Notes: generated by a model from the letters alone, not told the origin. 64,000 bases of DNA from Methanomassiliicoccaceae archaeon UBA370 (GCA_002505345.1 DAUY01000002.1:62001-126000), one strand, 5' to 3'. Shown: positions 49,775 through 59,198, numbered from the stretch's first letter. Numbers and translations: made by a program.

Positions 49775-50514
49775 TGCCTATAAAATATCTCGACAAATAT
49801 CCGAAAAACCCCGCCAGGAGCCTTTGGGTCCTCAAGCCGATGTGGGTAAGTCTGAGGCTGTTCTTCAGGACCGTCAGACACAGGCCGGTCACCATCCTGT
49901 ATCCTTATGAGAAGGAATGGATCCCCGACAACTACCGCGGACGCCCCGGACTGAGGTTCGACAAATGCGTAGGTTGCGGAGTATGCTCGAGGATGTGCCC
50001 CACGGGGTGCATCAAGATGGTCGAGGTTGCGGACGACGACGGCAAGATGGTCATGAGACCTCAGGTGTTCGTCGGAAGGTGCGCCTTCTGCGGATACTGC
50101 GCCGAGTACTGCCCCGTGAACGCAATGACGGTCACGCCGGAGTACGAGCTCGCGGAACTGTTCAAGGAGGACATGTTCTACGGGCCCCGCAGGCTCAACT
50201 TCAAGGATACGACCCCCGGAATGGAGGTGCATCTCGAAGTCACCCTCCAGTCCGACATCGATGCGGGATCCCCGGAGAAGAGGTACCACCCCCACGAGAT
50301 CGACAAACCTGTGGTCGACGAGGATGCTTGCATCGGATGCAAGAAATGCCAGAAGGTATGCCCCGTCGATGCGGTAGAGATGGTGGAGAAGGGCCTCAAC
50401 GCAAAAGGCAAGCCCAAGCTCGTACCCTTGTTCGACCCCAAGAAGTGCATATGCTGCAATAACTGTGTGATTGACTGTCCCAAGGACGCCATTCACATCG
50501 AGGAGGTGCTCTGA
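49774..50514 (+). CDS. fpoI: Fpo complex subunit I with two extra 4Fe-4S motifs
   Basis: Ferredoxin-like subunit of the complex I arm. 246 residues, much longer than a two-cluster NuoI/FpoI core. The N-terminal part gives motifs at Cys65/68/71/75 and Cys103/106/109/113, the standard pair. A C-terminal extension adds Cys186/189/192/196 and Cys225/228/231/235, a second two-cluster ferredoxin domain. Because FpoF (the F420H2-oxidising input) is missing, the extra domain may be the docking and entry site for reduced ferredoxin or another donor. ATG 49774 overlaps fpoH. Confidence 0.93.
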   Translation: MPIKYLDKYPKNPARSLWVLKPMWVSLRLFFRTVRHRPVTILYPYEKEWIPDNYRGRPGLRFDKCVGCGVCSRMCPTGCIKMVEVADDDGKMVMRPQVFVGRCAFCGYCAEYCPVNAMTVTPEYELAELFKEDMFYGPRRLNFKDTTPGMEVHLEVTLQSDIDAGSPEKRYHPHEIDKPVVDEDACIGCKKCQKVCPVDAVEMVEKGLNAKGKPKLVPLFDPKKCICCNNCVIDCPKDAIHIEEVL

Positions 50515-50846
50515 TGTCTACAATACAAAACATATGGACCATGTTCACCGACTATCTGGGATATCTCGGCGACAATGGCGACATGGTGATGTTCCTGGCC
50601 GTAGCGGCCATCGGAATCGCCGCCGCGCTCTTCGTGGTCACCGACAAAGAGGCCATGCACAGCGCATTCTACCTCGCCCTTGTGTTCGTCGTCGTGGCAG
50701 TGGTCTTCCTTTTCCTGGAGGCCGAGTTCATGGCGATAATACAGCTGTTCGTATACGTCGGTGCGATAACGATCCTGTTCGCGTTCAGCATAATGCTCAC
50801 CAGAAGGTACATCATGAAGTCCGGAGGTGGCAACGATGATGAGTAA
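50514..50846 (+). CDS. fpoJ: Fpo complex subunit J, N-terminal half
   Basis: N-terminal part of NuoJ as a separate protein. 110 residues, three membrane helices (about 26-44, 50-68, 72-93), with the NuoJ block HSAFYLALVFVVVAVVFLFLEA and QLFVYVGAITILFAFSIML. The C-terminal helices are encoded by the next gene, which overlaps by 11 bp. A split NuoJ is known in methanogen Fpo operons. Confidence 0.9.
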   Translation: MSTIQNIWTMFTDYLGYLGDNGDMVMFLAVAAIGIAAALFVVTDKEAMHSAFYLALVFVVVAVVFLFLEAEFMAIIQLFVYVGAITILFAFSIMLTRRYIMKSGGGNDDE

Positions 50847-51132
50847 GAGGACGATATACGGTATCGTTACAGCGGTGATAGTGCTTGCCGCCCTCACCTT
50901 CGCTGTCTTCGCCACCGGATGGGGGGACATAGTCTCCAACAGCTGGCCCCAGTCTCTTCCGACATTCAACCCGATCGACGGAAGCGGCAACATCCTGACC
51001 AGCTCCCTCACGTACGTAATGTTCGAGACATACGGCCCCATAGTGGCCCTGCTGTCCCTGATCATGTTCGGTGCGATGGTCGGTGCTATATGCGTTGCAA
51101 GAGAGGAGGTGGACGACGATGATTCCAATTGA
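50836..51132 (+). CDS. fpoJ: Fpo complex subunit J, C-terminal half
   Basis: 98 residues supplying the last two helices of NuoJ: residues about 8-30 and 65-90, the latter with YGPIVALLSLIMFGAMVGAI and the tail CVAREEVDDD. Shine-Dalgarno GGAGG (50823-50827) lies 8 nt before ATG 50836. Overlaps both its neighbours. Confidence 0.86.
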   Translation: MMSKRTIYGIVTAVIVLAALTFAVFATGWGDIVSNSWPQSLPTFNPIDGSGNILTSSLTYVMFETYGPIVALLSLIMFGAMVGAICVAREEVDDDDSN

Positions 51133-51421
51133 GTTCTTCCTCATGTTCTCGGCCATATTGTTCGTCATAGGCATCTATGGGATAATGGCCAAGAACAACG
51201 CGATAGTCGTGCTGATGTGCATCGAGCTGGTGCTCAACGCTGCCAACATAAACCTGGTAGCGTTCGCCGCGTACAACGGCGACATAATGGGTCAGGTCTT
51301 CGTGGTGTTCACCGTCGCCGTCGCCGCATGCGAGGTCGCAGTGGGCATAGCGATACTGCTCAACGCATACAAGATGAAGAAAACGACCGTCATAGACGAT
51401 CTTACGGAATTGAGGTGGTAA
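51119..51421 (+). CDS. fpoK: Fpo complex subunit K (NuoK-type)
   Basis: Small Mrp-like membrane subunit of the proton-translocating part. 100 residues, three helices. Carries the conserved Glu in VLMCIELVLNAANINLVAFA and the second conserved Glu in VAACEVAVGIAILLNAYK. Shine-Dalgarno GGAGGT (51105-51110) is 8 nt before ATG 51119. Confidence 0.93.
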   Translation: MIPIEFFLMFSAILFVIGIYGIMAKNNAIVVLMCIELVLNAANINLVAFAAYNGDIMGQVFVVFTVAVAACEVAVGIAILLNAYKMKKTTVIDDLTELRW

Positions 51422-51422
51422 G

Positions 51423-53477
51423 ATGTTCATTGAATACACATGGCTCATACCGGTGATTCCGCTGATTTTCTTCGTTATCATCGGTCTGACCGGAAACAAG
51501 ACCCCCAAAGAAGGGGGACTAATAGCTATAATAGGAGCCCTGGCATCCTTCGTCCTCTCAGTGCTGGTGGTGTACGAGTTCCTTACAGGACCTGCGTACA
51601 ACGGCGGCGTCGGTTATGTGACCGATGCGGTGACATGGTTCTCCATCCCGGGCGGGTTCACCCTCACACTGGGATACTACGTGGACGGGCTCACATGCGT
51701 GATGCTGATGTTCTCCTCCCTGATCTCCCTGCTGATCTTCATATACTCCATAGGGTACATGCATGACCAGGGCAAGAGGAGCAGGAGATACTTCGCCGAA
51801 GTGAGCTTGTTCCTGGCGGGAATGCTGGGACTCATAATCTCGAACAACTACCTGATGACCTTCGTCTTCTGGGAGATAATGGGACTCTGCTCGTACCTGC
51901 TGATCGGGTTCTGGAGCTTCAGGCACCCCGAAGGGGACGCTGCTTCCGACAACGCCGCATCCGCGGCGAAGAAGGCGTTCATCGTCACCCGTCTGGGAGA
52001 CGTGTCCTTCATGGGAGGCCTGTTCGTACTCCTGTACGCGTTCCAGTCCCTTGACTACGTCAACCTGTTCGACCCTGCGGCAATAGCGGCAGTCGATACG
52101 AACCTGATAGTGCTGGCGACCCTTCTGCTGTTCGGAGGTGCGATCGGAAAGAGCGCACAGTTCCCTCTGCAGGACTGGCTGCCAGACGCGATGGCGGGCC
52201 CCACGACCGTTTCGGCTTTGATACACGCAGCCACGATGGTCAAGGCGGGAGTATACCTCGTTGCGAGGAGCTACCCTCTGTTCGTTCAGTCCGCAGACGT
52301 CATGTTGCTGGTCGGCCTCATCGGAGGCATAACCGCGATACTGGCGGCTTCCATGGCGCTTAACAACATGAACATCAAAAAGGTCCTCGCATACTCGACC
52401 ATCTCCCAGCTGGGCTACATGATAATGGCCCTGGGCGCGGGCGGGTACATGATGGCCATCGGAATGAAGGAAGGCAACGCCGCCCTCATAGCGGCAGGTG
52501 CCGCCGGATATACGGCGGGCGTCTTCCACATGTTCAACCACGCCTTCTTCAAGGCCCTGCTGTTCCTGGGTTCCGGTTCGGTAATCCATTCGTGCGGCAC
52601 GGAGGACATGCGTGAGATGGGCGGCCTCGGCAAGAAGATGAAGTGGACCTCGATCACGATGCTCATCGGTTCGATGTCCATCGCCGGGTTCCCGTTCTTC
52701 AGCGGGTTCTGGTCCAAGGACCTTGTCCTGGAATCGGTTATGAAAGCGTCCGAATACGGCCCCGAGGGATACATATTCATGATAATATGGATCCTAGGAG
52801 TTGTTACAGCGTTCATGACGGCGTTCTACATGTTCCGCATGTGGTACATGACGTTCGCCGGTCCCAAGGGCCACGCGACAGAGCACTCGCACGGCGAGTC
52901 CCCGTCTACCATGACGGTCCCGCTGATGCTGCTCTCCATATTCGCTTTCGGATCCGGTTTCCTGATCCTGTTCGGGCTCGACGGAATAATAACCATATCT
53001 CCTGACTCGATCACCGGAGCGTTCATAGTGGGTATGCACGAAGGCCACGGAGCGGTTCACTACATCGAAGAGCTGTTCACCAACCCGTACACCTACCTGA
53101 CGATCGTCCTGGCGTTGCTGGGGATATACATTGCGTACCTCATGTACAGCAAGTTCTCCGTCAACCCCGGAAAGTTCAACAAGGAGGGCGAATCCAGGCT
53201 CTACAAGGCCCTGGAAAAGAGATGGTGGTTCCCCCAGCTCTACGACTGGATATCCTGGAAGTTCGGATACGGCATCGCAAAGGGTGTCGATTACTTCGAC
53301 AGGAACGTCATAGACGGAACCGTCAACGGGCTCTCGGGCTCGGTTGTGGGATCGGGCGAGAGCGCCAAATATGTTCAGACAGGAAACGTTGGCAACTACG
53401 CCTCGATCGTGATGATCGGGGTCGCGGCGGTGTTCGTCGCGGCTCTGGTACTGATCTATTACATGGGAGGGATGTGA
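51423..53477 (+). CDS. fpoL: Fpo complex subunit L (NuoL-type antiporter-like)
   Basis: Largest proton-translocating subunit. 684 residues with about 16 membrane helices. Central Mrp antiporter block: FWEIMGLCSYLLIGFW (Glu), FPLQDWLPDAMAGPTTVSAL (Lys/Asp loop), LAYSTISQLGYMIMALG and FNHAFFKALLFLGSG. The C-terminal part includes the long lateral helix (about residues 540-600) and a final helix. It follows fpoK by 1 nt. Confidence 0.95.
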   Translation: MFIEYTWLIPVIPLIFFVIIGLTGNKTPKEGGLIAIIGALASFVLSVLVVYEFLTGPAYNGGVGYVTDAVTWFSIPGGFTLTLGYYVDGLTCVMLMFSSLISLLIFIYSIGYMHDQGKRSRRYFAEVSLFLAGMLGLIISNNYLMTFVFWEIMGLCSYLLIGFWSFRHPEGDAASDNAASAAKKAFIVTRLGDVSFMGGLFVLLYAFQSLDYVNLFDPAAIAAVDTNLIVLATLLLFGGAIGKSAQFPLQDWLPDAMAGPTTVSALIHAATMVKAGVYLVARSYPLFVQSADVMLLVGLIGGITAILAASMALNNMNIKKVLAYSTISQLGYMIMALGAGGYMMAIGMKEGNAALIAAGAAGYTAGVFHMFNHAFFKALLFLGSGSVIHSCGTEDMREMGGLGKKMKWTSITMLIGSMSIAGFPFFSGFWSKDLVLESVMKASEYGPEGYIFMIIWILGVVTAFMTAFYMFRMWYMTFAGPKGHATEHSHGESPSTMTVPLMLLSIFAFGSGFLILFGLDGIITISPDSITGAFIVGMHEGHGAVHYIEELFTNPYTYLTIVLALLGIYIAYLMYSKFSVNPGKFNKEGESRLYKALEKRWWFPQLYDWISWKFGYGIAKGVDYFDRNVIDGTVNGLSGSVVGSGESAKYVQTGNVGNYASIVMIGVAAVFVAALVLIYYMGGM

Positions 53478-53478
53478 G

Positions 53479-55038
53479 TTGTTCGACGAAATATTCGCTG
53501 AGATACCCATACTGACGCTGTTGCTGGTGATCCCGCTCATCGGGGCCGTAGCGACGCTCTTTATGGGCGGAGAGAGACAGAAGTACGCGAAGTATGTGGC
53601 GGGCGCCTTCTCAGGCGTAACGCTGGTACTTGCGATACTCCTCATGTTCGTCGACAACACGGCGCTGCTTTCGGAGAACTATCTCTGGATCGACGCCGCG
53701 AACATCAGGATATCGTTCATACTCGAGATGGACGGACTCAGCCTGCTGATGGTCCTGCTGACCGCTCTGCTGGTGTTCCTGGTGGTCGTGTTCTCGGCAT
53801 CCGAGAGCGACAGGCCGAACTACTTCCACACACTGATAATGGCCATGGAGCTGGGCCTGATGGGCGTATACCTGTCGGCCGATTACTTCCTGTTCTACAT
53901 CATGTGGGAGGTAACTCTGATCCCGATGTACTTCATGATCTCATGGTACGGAGGGCCCAGGAGGCACTACGCCGCTATCAAGTTCTTCATCTACACGCAT
54001 ATAGCCAGCCTTGTGATGCTGATCGGTATATTCGCCGTCGTGTTCGAGGCTGCGGCAGTGAACCCCGGTGTCATAGCCGACTTCTCGTTCGCGGCAGTCA
54101 ACGCCGCGTCCGGGTCCTTCGGCGAGGTCTTCCAGGTCCTCGTGTTCGGTCTGCTGTTCTTCGGGTTCGCGGTCAAGATGCCCGCCGTCCCGTTCCATAC
54201 ATGGCTTCCGGATGCGCACGTGGAGGCTCCAACCGGAGGTTCCGTCCTGCTTGCGGGTGTAATGCTTAAGATGGGATCTTACGGTATCATCAGGGTCGCG
54301 CTCAACGCCCTCCCTGACGGAGCCTTATGGTGGGCGGAGATAATCCTCGTGGTCGCGCTCATTTCCATAGTCTACGGTGCATACGCGTGCATCGCGCAGA
54401 CCGATCTCAAGAAGATGGTGGCATATTCTTCCATCAACCACATGGGAATGGTCATGCTGGGCATCGCCGCATCGCTGCTGTACGTAAAGTACGCCGCATC
54501 GCCCGACGCCAGCATAGCGCAGATCGGGATAATGTTCGCTGTCTTCCAGATGTTCGCCCACGGCCTCGTCACCGCAGTCCTGTTCATGGTGTGCGGTTAC
54601 ACGGGCCACGCGCTCGGAACCAGGGAGATACCCCTCCTCGGAGGCCTGGCCGGCAAACTGCCCGCCTATGCGACCTTCATGATGATCGGATTCATGGCCT
54701 CTCTGGGCCTGCCCGGTCTCGTAGGGTTCTGGGGAGAGTTCGGTGTCATATTCTCGTTCTATGTCGCCGCAGAGGCGATGGGCATGATATGGCTGATCGT
54801 ATTCTGTCTGCTGTCCATAATGCTGAACGCCGGATTCTATATCTGGGCGATGCAGAGGACGCTGTTCGGAAGGGAGACGACCAAGATCGACCTGTCCCAT
54901 GTGCATGATGTGAGCAAGGCCGAGGGCTTCGCGCTGGCGGTGCTGTGCGTGATCATAGCCCTGTTCGGTATCTGGCCTGACTTCGCTTTGGGATACATAG
55001 AGACTTTCGTGGCAAACTTCGCCATACCGGGGGTGTGA
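53479..55038 (+). CDS. fpoM: Fpo complex subunit M (NuoM-type antiporter-like)
   Basis: Antiporter-like subunit. 519 residues, about 14 helices: MWEVTLIPMYFMISWYGG (Glu), MPAVPFHTWLPDAHVEAPTG, LKKMVAYSSINHMGMVMLGI and GLPGLVGFWGEF. Start is TTG 53479 with Shine-Dalgarno GGGAGGG (53465-53471) upstream. It lies 1 nt after the fpoL stop. Confidence 0.95.
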   Translation: MFDEIFAEIPILTLLLVIPLIGAVATLFMGGERQKYAKYVAGAFSGVTLVLAILLMFVDNTALLSENYLWIDAANIRISFILEMDGLSLLMVLLTALLVFLVVVFSASESDRPNYFHTLIMAMELGLMGVYLSADYFLFYIMWEVTLIPMYFMISWYGGPRRHYAAIKFFIYTHIASLVMLIGIFAVVFEAAAVNPGVIADFSFAAVNAASGSFGEVFQVLVFGLLFFGFAVKMPAVPFHTWLPDAHVEAPTGGSVLLAGVMLKMGSYGIIRVALNALPDGALWWAEIILVVALISIVYGAYACIAQTDLKKMVAYSSINHMGMVMLGIAASLLYVKYAASPDASIAQIGIMFAVFQMFAHGLVTAVLFMVCGYTGHALGTREIPLLGGLAGKLPAYATFMMIGFMASLGLPGLVGFWGEFGVIFSFYVAAEAMGMIWLIVFCLLSIMLNAGFYIWAMQRTLFGRETTKIDLSHVHDVSKAEGFALAVLCVIIALFGIWPDFALGYIETFVANFAIPGV

Positions 55039-55041
55039 TAA

Positions 55042-56547
55042 ATGGTAGATATTGATATCAGTTGGATACCCGATACTTTCGGGAGCATTACCCCGGTACT
55101 GCCCATGGTGCTCGTCATCATCGGAGCGTTGCTGATGCCGGGCATTCACCTTCTTCTGAAAAGCAGGAATGTGACATGCGCTGTTTCGCTGGCGTTCGTA
55201 TTGGTTGCAGCAGTGTTCAACATACTGCTCCTCCTGGGGCACTATACCGGGACGTATTACGATCTGTTCACGTACGACGCGTTCTCGGGACTGATGATAC
55301 TGCTGTTCCAGGCGGTCGCGTTCATCGCGATCCTGATAGCAGGTCCCAGCAGCGAGACGACCAGGATGCACGTTGGGGCGTTCTACTCGCTGATGCTCAT
55401 CGCAACAGCGGGAATGTCCTTCGTCGCAACGGCTTCGGACCTTCTCCTGATCTTCGTGGGCGTTGAGATGGTCAGCATCCCCTCGTACGCGATGGTCGCA
55501 ATGAAGAAGAAGGACCCCAGAGCTTCGGAGGCCGCTGTTAAGTACATAATCATCGGAGGTCTCTCCTCAGGTCTGACCATCTACGGTATCTCGATGCTGT
55601 TCGGCCTCACAGGCACGACGAACATCGCGGACATCGCGGCAGCCCTCGCCACCCAGGGATACACTGCGGGACTGGTGATCGCCCTCGCGACGATGATCGC
55701 AGGATACGGTTTCAAGATCGCGGCCGCCCCGTTCCACATGTGGGCGCCCGACGTGTACGAGGGAGCGGCGACACCCGTGTCTCTGTTCCTTGCAACGGGC
55801 TCCAAGAAGATGGGGCTCATCGTCTACGTCAAGATATTCTTCGTGATGTTCGTCACGATTCAGGCCGCACAGCCCTTCATGACCGAGTCGATCCAGTACG
55901 TGTTCGCGATCCTCGCGGCCATAACGATGACCGTAGGGAACATACTGGCCATCGTCCAGGGCAACGTCAAGAGGATGCTGGCGTACTCTTCGATAGCACA
56001 GGCAGGCTACATGCTCATGGCTCTCGCCATACTGAGCGACTGGGCACTGACCGGGGCGATCTACTACATGTTCGCCCACGTGTTCATGAAGGGAGGAGCG
56101 TTCGTGGTCGTGGCCGCGCTGATAACGGTCGGTGTCGGAGAGACGCTGAAGGACTACAGGGGACTGGCAAAGAGGGCGCCTCTGCTCTCGGCGATCATGC
56201 TCCTGTGCGTGTTCTCGCTTGCAGGAATACCTCCTCTCGCGGGATTCACGGCCAAGTTCTTCCTGTTCTCCTCGGCGATAGTCCCCGGACTCGGAGATCC
56301 TGTCTCGTCTCAGTGGATATGGCTCGCCTTCGTGGCCATACTGAACTCCGCCATCTCGCTGTACTACTACGCCAAGATAGTCAAGGCGATGTACGTCGAG
56401 AAGGGGGAGTCCGAAGAGAAGATCAAGGTCCCGGTGGCCTTTACCGTTGCGGCAGTGCTGTGCGTTTTGGGAGTGATCGCTCTCGGTGTATTCCCCGAGC
56501 CCTTCCTCTACTACTGCTCTCAGGCCGCCGCCGCGGTAATGCCTTGA
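55042..56547 (+). CDS. fpoN: Fpo complex subunit N (NuoN-type antiporter-like)
   Basis: Third antiporter-like subunit. 501 residues, about 14 helices: FVGVEMVSIPSYAMVAMKKK (Glu), KIAAAPFHMWAPDVYEGAATP, VKRMLAYSSIAQAGYMLMAL and FSLAGIPPLAGFTAKF. Last gene of the operon; FpoO is absent and FpoF is not adjacent. A GC hairpin terminator follows 23 nt later. Confidence 0.95.
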   Translation: MVDIDISWIPDTFGSITPVLPMVLVIIGALLMPGIHLLLKSRNVTCAVSLAFVLVAAVFNILLLLGHYTGTYYDLFTYDAFSGLMILLFQAVAFIAILIAGPSSETTRMHVGAFYSLMLIATAGMSFVATASDLLLIFVGVEMVSIPSYAMVAMKKKDPRASEAAVKYIIIGGLSSGLTIYGISMLFGLTGTTNIADIAAALATQGYTAGLVIALATMIAGYGFKIAAAPFHMWAPDVYEGAATPVSLFLATGSKKMGLIVYVKIFFVMFVTIQAAQPFMTESIQYVFAILAAITMTVGNILAIVQGNVKRMLAYSSIAQAGYMLMALAILSDWALTGAIYYMFAHVFMKGGAFVVVAALITVGVGETLKDYRGLAKRAPLLSAIMLLCVFSLAGIPPLAGFTAKFFLFSSAIVPGLGDPVSSQWIWLAFVAILNSAISLYYYAKIVKAMYVEKGESEEKIKVPVAFTVAAVLCVLGVIALGVFPEPFLYYCSQAAAAVMP

Positions 56548-56570
56548 AGGCCGAACAAAACAATTTCATA

Positions 56571-56590
56571 CCTGCCCCTGCGGGGGCAGG
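56571..56590 (+). terminator. Hairpin terminator of the fpo operon
   Basis: Perfect 8-bp stem CCTGCCCC (56571-56578) and GGGGCAGG (56583-56590) with a 4-nt loop tgcg, followed by a T-rich atccattttctg. It lies 23 nt past the fpoN stop. Confidence 0.65.
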
Positions 56591-56680
56591 ATCCATTTTC
56601 TGATATACGCCCGTGCTCTGGCTATTTTAATATTCTTCTCTGGAAAAGCATTAAGTAGATTACAACCTTCACTCAAGTTT

Positions 56681-57646
56681 ATGTCCGACCTTTGGCACGA
56701 CTGCATATCGGATGAGCTGGAAAAGGTCGAGGACCTCATGGCCAAGGAACTGATGTCCGAGAACCAGGAGCTCACCGAGATGTGCAAGTATGTCATCACT
56801 TCAGGAGGCAAAAGGATCAGGCCCGCCGTGTGCATACTGGCATATTACGCATGCGGAGGTCGGGACCCCCAGAGGGCCATAGAGATAGGCTCCGCTTTCG
56901 AGATCATCCACAGCGCCACCCTTGTACACGACGACATCAACGACCAGGGCGAGCTGCGCAGGGGCCGCAAGGCGCTTTACAGGGAATACACGATCGGCAA
57001 GGCCATAATAACCGGCGATTTCATGTTTGCGATGGGCTTCAGGCTGATAGGCGCCACGTCTCCAGGCATAGTGGGGTACATAGTCGAAGCCTCGGCATCC
57101 ATGAGCGCAGGGGAATTCATTCAGAAGAAGTTCGAGCACAAATCAAAGGTCACCGAGGCCGATTACATGGAGATCATCAACGGCAAGACCGCCAAGATCA
57201 TCTCCGCGTCGGCAAAGTCCGGCGCCTTCATTTCCGATGCGAACATGGAGACCATCGATGCCATAGGCGATTACGCCCTGGCCCTGGGCATGGCATTCCA
57301 GATAATAGACGACACGCTGGACGTGGTCGGCGACGCAGACAGCACAGGTAAGCTCGTCGGGATAGATATCATCGAGGGCAAACCAACGCTCCCGATCATC
57401 TATGCCATGGAGGATCCCCGTTACGGAAAGCAGATCGTTGAAGTATTCGAAACGAAGGAACCCGATCCGGAGACCGCGGAAACGGCAATAGGCATGATCA
57501 AGAAGACAGATGCCATCAGAAGGTGCAGGGAAAAGGCGATGGAAGTGCTCAGCGAAGCACGCCACAACCTAGACGTCATAGGCGACTCGATCTACAAGAG
57601 GGCGCTTCTCGCACTCGGCGATTACATTGTGACCAGGGACAAGTGA
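56681..57646 (+). CDS. idsA: Geranylgeranyl diphosphate synthase-type trans-prenyltransferase
   Basis: Makes the C20 chains of archaeal lipids. 321 residues: GGKRIRPAVCIL, the first aspartate-rich motif HDDINDQGELRRG (DDxxD), GDFMFAMGFRLIG, and the second motif QIIDDTLDVVGD. The residue pair before the first motif (SATLVHDD) has small side chains, which fits a C20 or longer product. TATA-like cattaagtag (56649-56658) is centred 27 nt upstream of ATG 56681. Followed by GGR. Confidence 0.93.
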   Translation: MSDLWHDCISDELEKVEDLMAKELMSENQELTEMCKYVITSGGKRIRPAVCILAYYACGGRDPQRAIEIGSAFEIIHSATLVHDDINDQGELRRGRKALYREYTIGKAIITGDFMFAMGFRLIGATSPGIVGYIVEASASMSAGEFIQKKFEHKSKVTEADYMEIINGKTAKIISASAKSGAFISDANMETIDAIGDYALALGMAFQIIDDTLDVVGDADSTGKLVGIDIIEGKPTLPIIYAMEDPRYGKQIVEVFETKEPDPETAETAIGMIKKTDAIRRCREKAMEVLSEARHNLDVIGDSIYKRALLALGDYIVTRDK

Positions 57647-57650
57647 TCCC

Positions 57651-58739
57651 ATGGCCGAGAAAGTGGATGTTCTGGTTGTAGGGGCCGGCCCCGCAGGCAG
57701 TATGACGGCGCGCTTCGCGGCCGAGAAAGGCGTGTCCGTAAAGATCATCGAAAGGCGCGGCGAGGTAGGCGTGCCGGTAAGGTGCGGGGAGCTCGTCCCC
57801 AGCTTGGAGGAGACCCGCGGAACCTTTCCCAATGCGCCGGACCTCGAGAACACTCTGGACATCCCGTCCTATCTTATAGCGAGACAAATAGAGGGGATGA
57901 GGTTCATATCTCCGAAAGGCCGGGTCACCGAATTCCCTTTCACAGGGGTCACCGTCGACAGGGACAGATTCGACCAGCATCTGGCATCCGAGGCCGTCAG
58001 AGCAGGAGCGGAGCTCGTGAGGGGCTGCAGCTTCCTGAGGATCGAGGACGGTATTGCCGTCACAGAGGGCGGCGAGATCGAGTACAAGGTAATCGTGGGT
58101 GCCGACGGTCCGACCTCCAGGGTGTCCCGCGAGCTTGGCCTTCCCAGGAACAGGAATCCATATCCCGCGGTCTCATCCATCGCGAAGGGAGATTTCGAGC
58201 CCGTGATCCAGATGTACTTCGGCGGCATCGCTCCCGGGGCCTACAGCTGGATTATACCCAAATCCGGATGCGCGAACGTCGGAGTGGGATTCGCACCCAA
58301 ATTCTCTGACGGGAAGCCAACCGAATACTTCAGGCAGTTCGCCGAGAAGCAGGGGCTGGATATCATACAGGAAGTCCATGGCAAGTATGTCCCCAGCGAG
58401 GGGCCGATCAAGAGAACGGTATCCGGCAACGGCCTGGTCGTGGGAGACGCTGCGGGACAGGTCGCCTCGGTCAACGGAGGCGGAATCCCTCAGGCTATGA
58501 TATCCGGTCGCATATGCGGGAATGTGGTGGCAGACCATATACTCAAAGGAAGGCCGCTGGAGGATTACGATTCGGGGTTCAGGGCGGCCATCGGCAAGCC
58601 TTTGAAGACCGCAGCATTCAACAAGAAGCTCGCAGACACCCTCGCGTTCGGTTCGGACCGCAGGACGGACCTATGCATGCGCATACTGGGACAAAGGCGC
58701 ATGGCAAACCTGGTGAGATGCATGCGGATATTCCCGTGA
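57651..58739 (+). CDS. Geranylgeranyl reductase family protein (paralogue 2), probable digeranylgeranylglycerophospholipid reductase
   Basis: FAD enzyme that saturates the isoprenoid double bonds of archaeal membrane lipids. 362 residues: VLVVGAGPAGSMTARFAAEK, VPVRCGELVPSLEE (the catalytic loop), KVIVGADGPTSRVSREL, GGIAPGAYSWIIPKS and GDAAGQVASVNGGGIPQAM. Starts 4 nt after idsA. This context makes it the better candidate for the lipid enzyme; the paralogue at 31229 is more distant from lipid genes. Confidence 0.9.
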   Translation: MAEKVDVLVVGAGPAGSMTARFAAEKGVSVKIIERRGEVGVPVRCGELVPSLEETRGTFPNAPDLENTLDIPSYLIARQIEGMRFISPKGRVTEFPFTGVTVDRDRFDQHLASEAVRAGAELVRGCSFLRIEDGIAVTEGGEIEYKVIVGADGPTSRVSRELGLPRNRNPYPAVSSIAKGDFEPVIQMYFGGIAPGAYSWIIPKSGCANVGVGFAPKFSDGKPTEYFRQFAEKQGLDIIQEVHGKYVPSEGPIKRTVSGNGLVVGDAAGQVASVNGGGIPQAMISGRICGNVVADHILKGRPLEDYDSGFRAAIGKPLKTAAFNKKLADTLAFGSDRRTDLCMRILGQRRMANLVRCMRIFP

Positions 58740-59198
58740 TCATTTCTTACGGTGGGCACGCATAGGCGATCCGCATATCGGGCATTCGTCCGATCTCTCT
58801 TTGAACCACTTGCCGCAGCCTATGCACCTGTAGTTCCATTTGTACTTCTTCGTTATTCCTGCGGTCCCGACCGCACGATACGGCATACCCATGGACCTAG
58901 CCACGTTCTGGATCGAATAGTCGTCCGTCATTATGGTACCGCCTGTGTCCAACGCAAGTGCCAGCACTGTGAGGTCCACCGGGGATAGCCTCCCAAGGTC
59001 TCCTGTCCTCTTCGCCTCTTCCTTAACCCTTTCCAGCGATGGGCGGGTGCAGTCCGATACCCTGAGCCTGTCGTCCCAAAGGGCTAGGCGCGGGTCATCG
59101 AACCTCTGCAGCTCCTCCACTATCCCGGGCGGGCAGAGGAAATCTTCCTCAGGGATCCAATCCATCGTGAAGAAAGCCGAGGTGTCCATGATTAGCAT
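58740..59198 (-). CDS. nob1: Endonuclease Nob1 (PIN + zinc ribbon)
   Basis: Matures the 3' end of 16S rRNA. 152 residues from ATG 59198. The PIN domain has LIMDTSAFF (Asp5), LCPPGIVEEL, LSPVDLTVLALALDTGG and IMTDDYSIQNVA, giving the acidic active site. The C-terminal zinc ribbon has CIGCGK and CPICGS. An in-frame ATG at 59240 would add 14 residues, but the family N-terminus usually begins right at the VLDTS-like strand. Divergent from carS. Confidence 0.9.
   Translation of the reverse strand: MLIMDTSAFFTMDWIPEEDFLCPPGIVEELQRFDDPRLALWDDRLRVSDCTRPSLERVKEEAKRTGDLGRLSPVDLTVLALALDTGGTIMTDDYSIQNVARSMGMPYRAVGTAGITKKYKWNYRCIGCGKWFKERSDECPICGSPMRAHRKK

Noticed and set aside
51423..56547. Long minus-strand open frames across fpoL, fpoM and fpoN
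   Set aside because: They are antisense shadows of three well-recognised membrane subunits. Their translations are His/Arg/Gln-rich and lack any domain.
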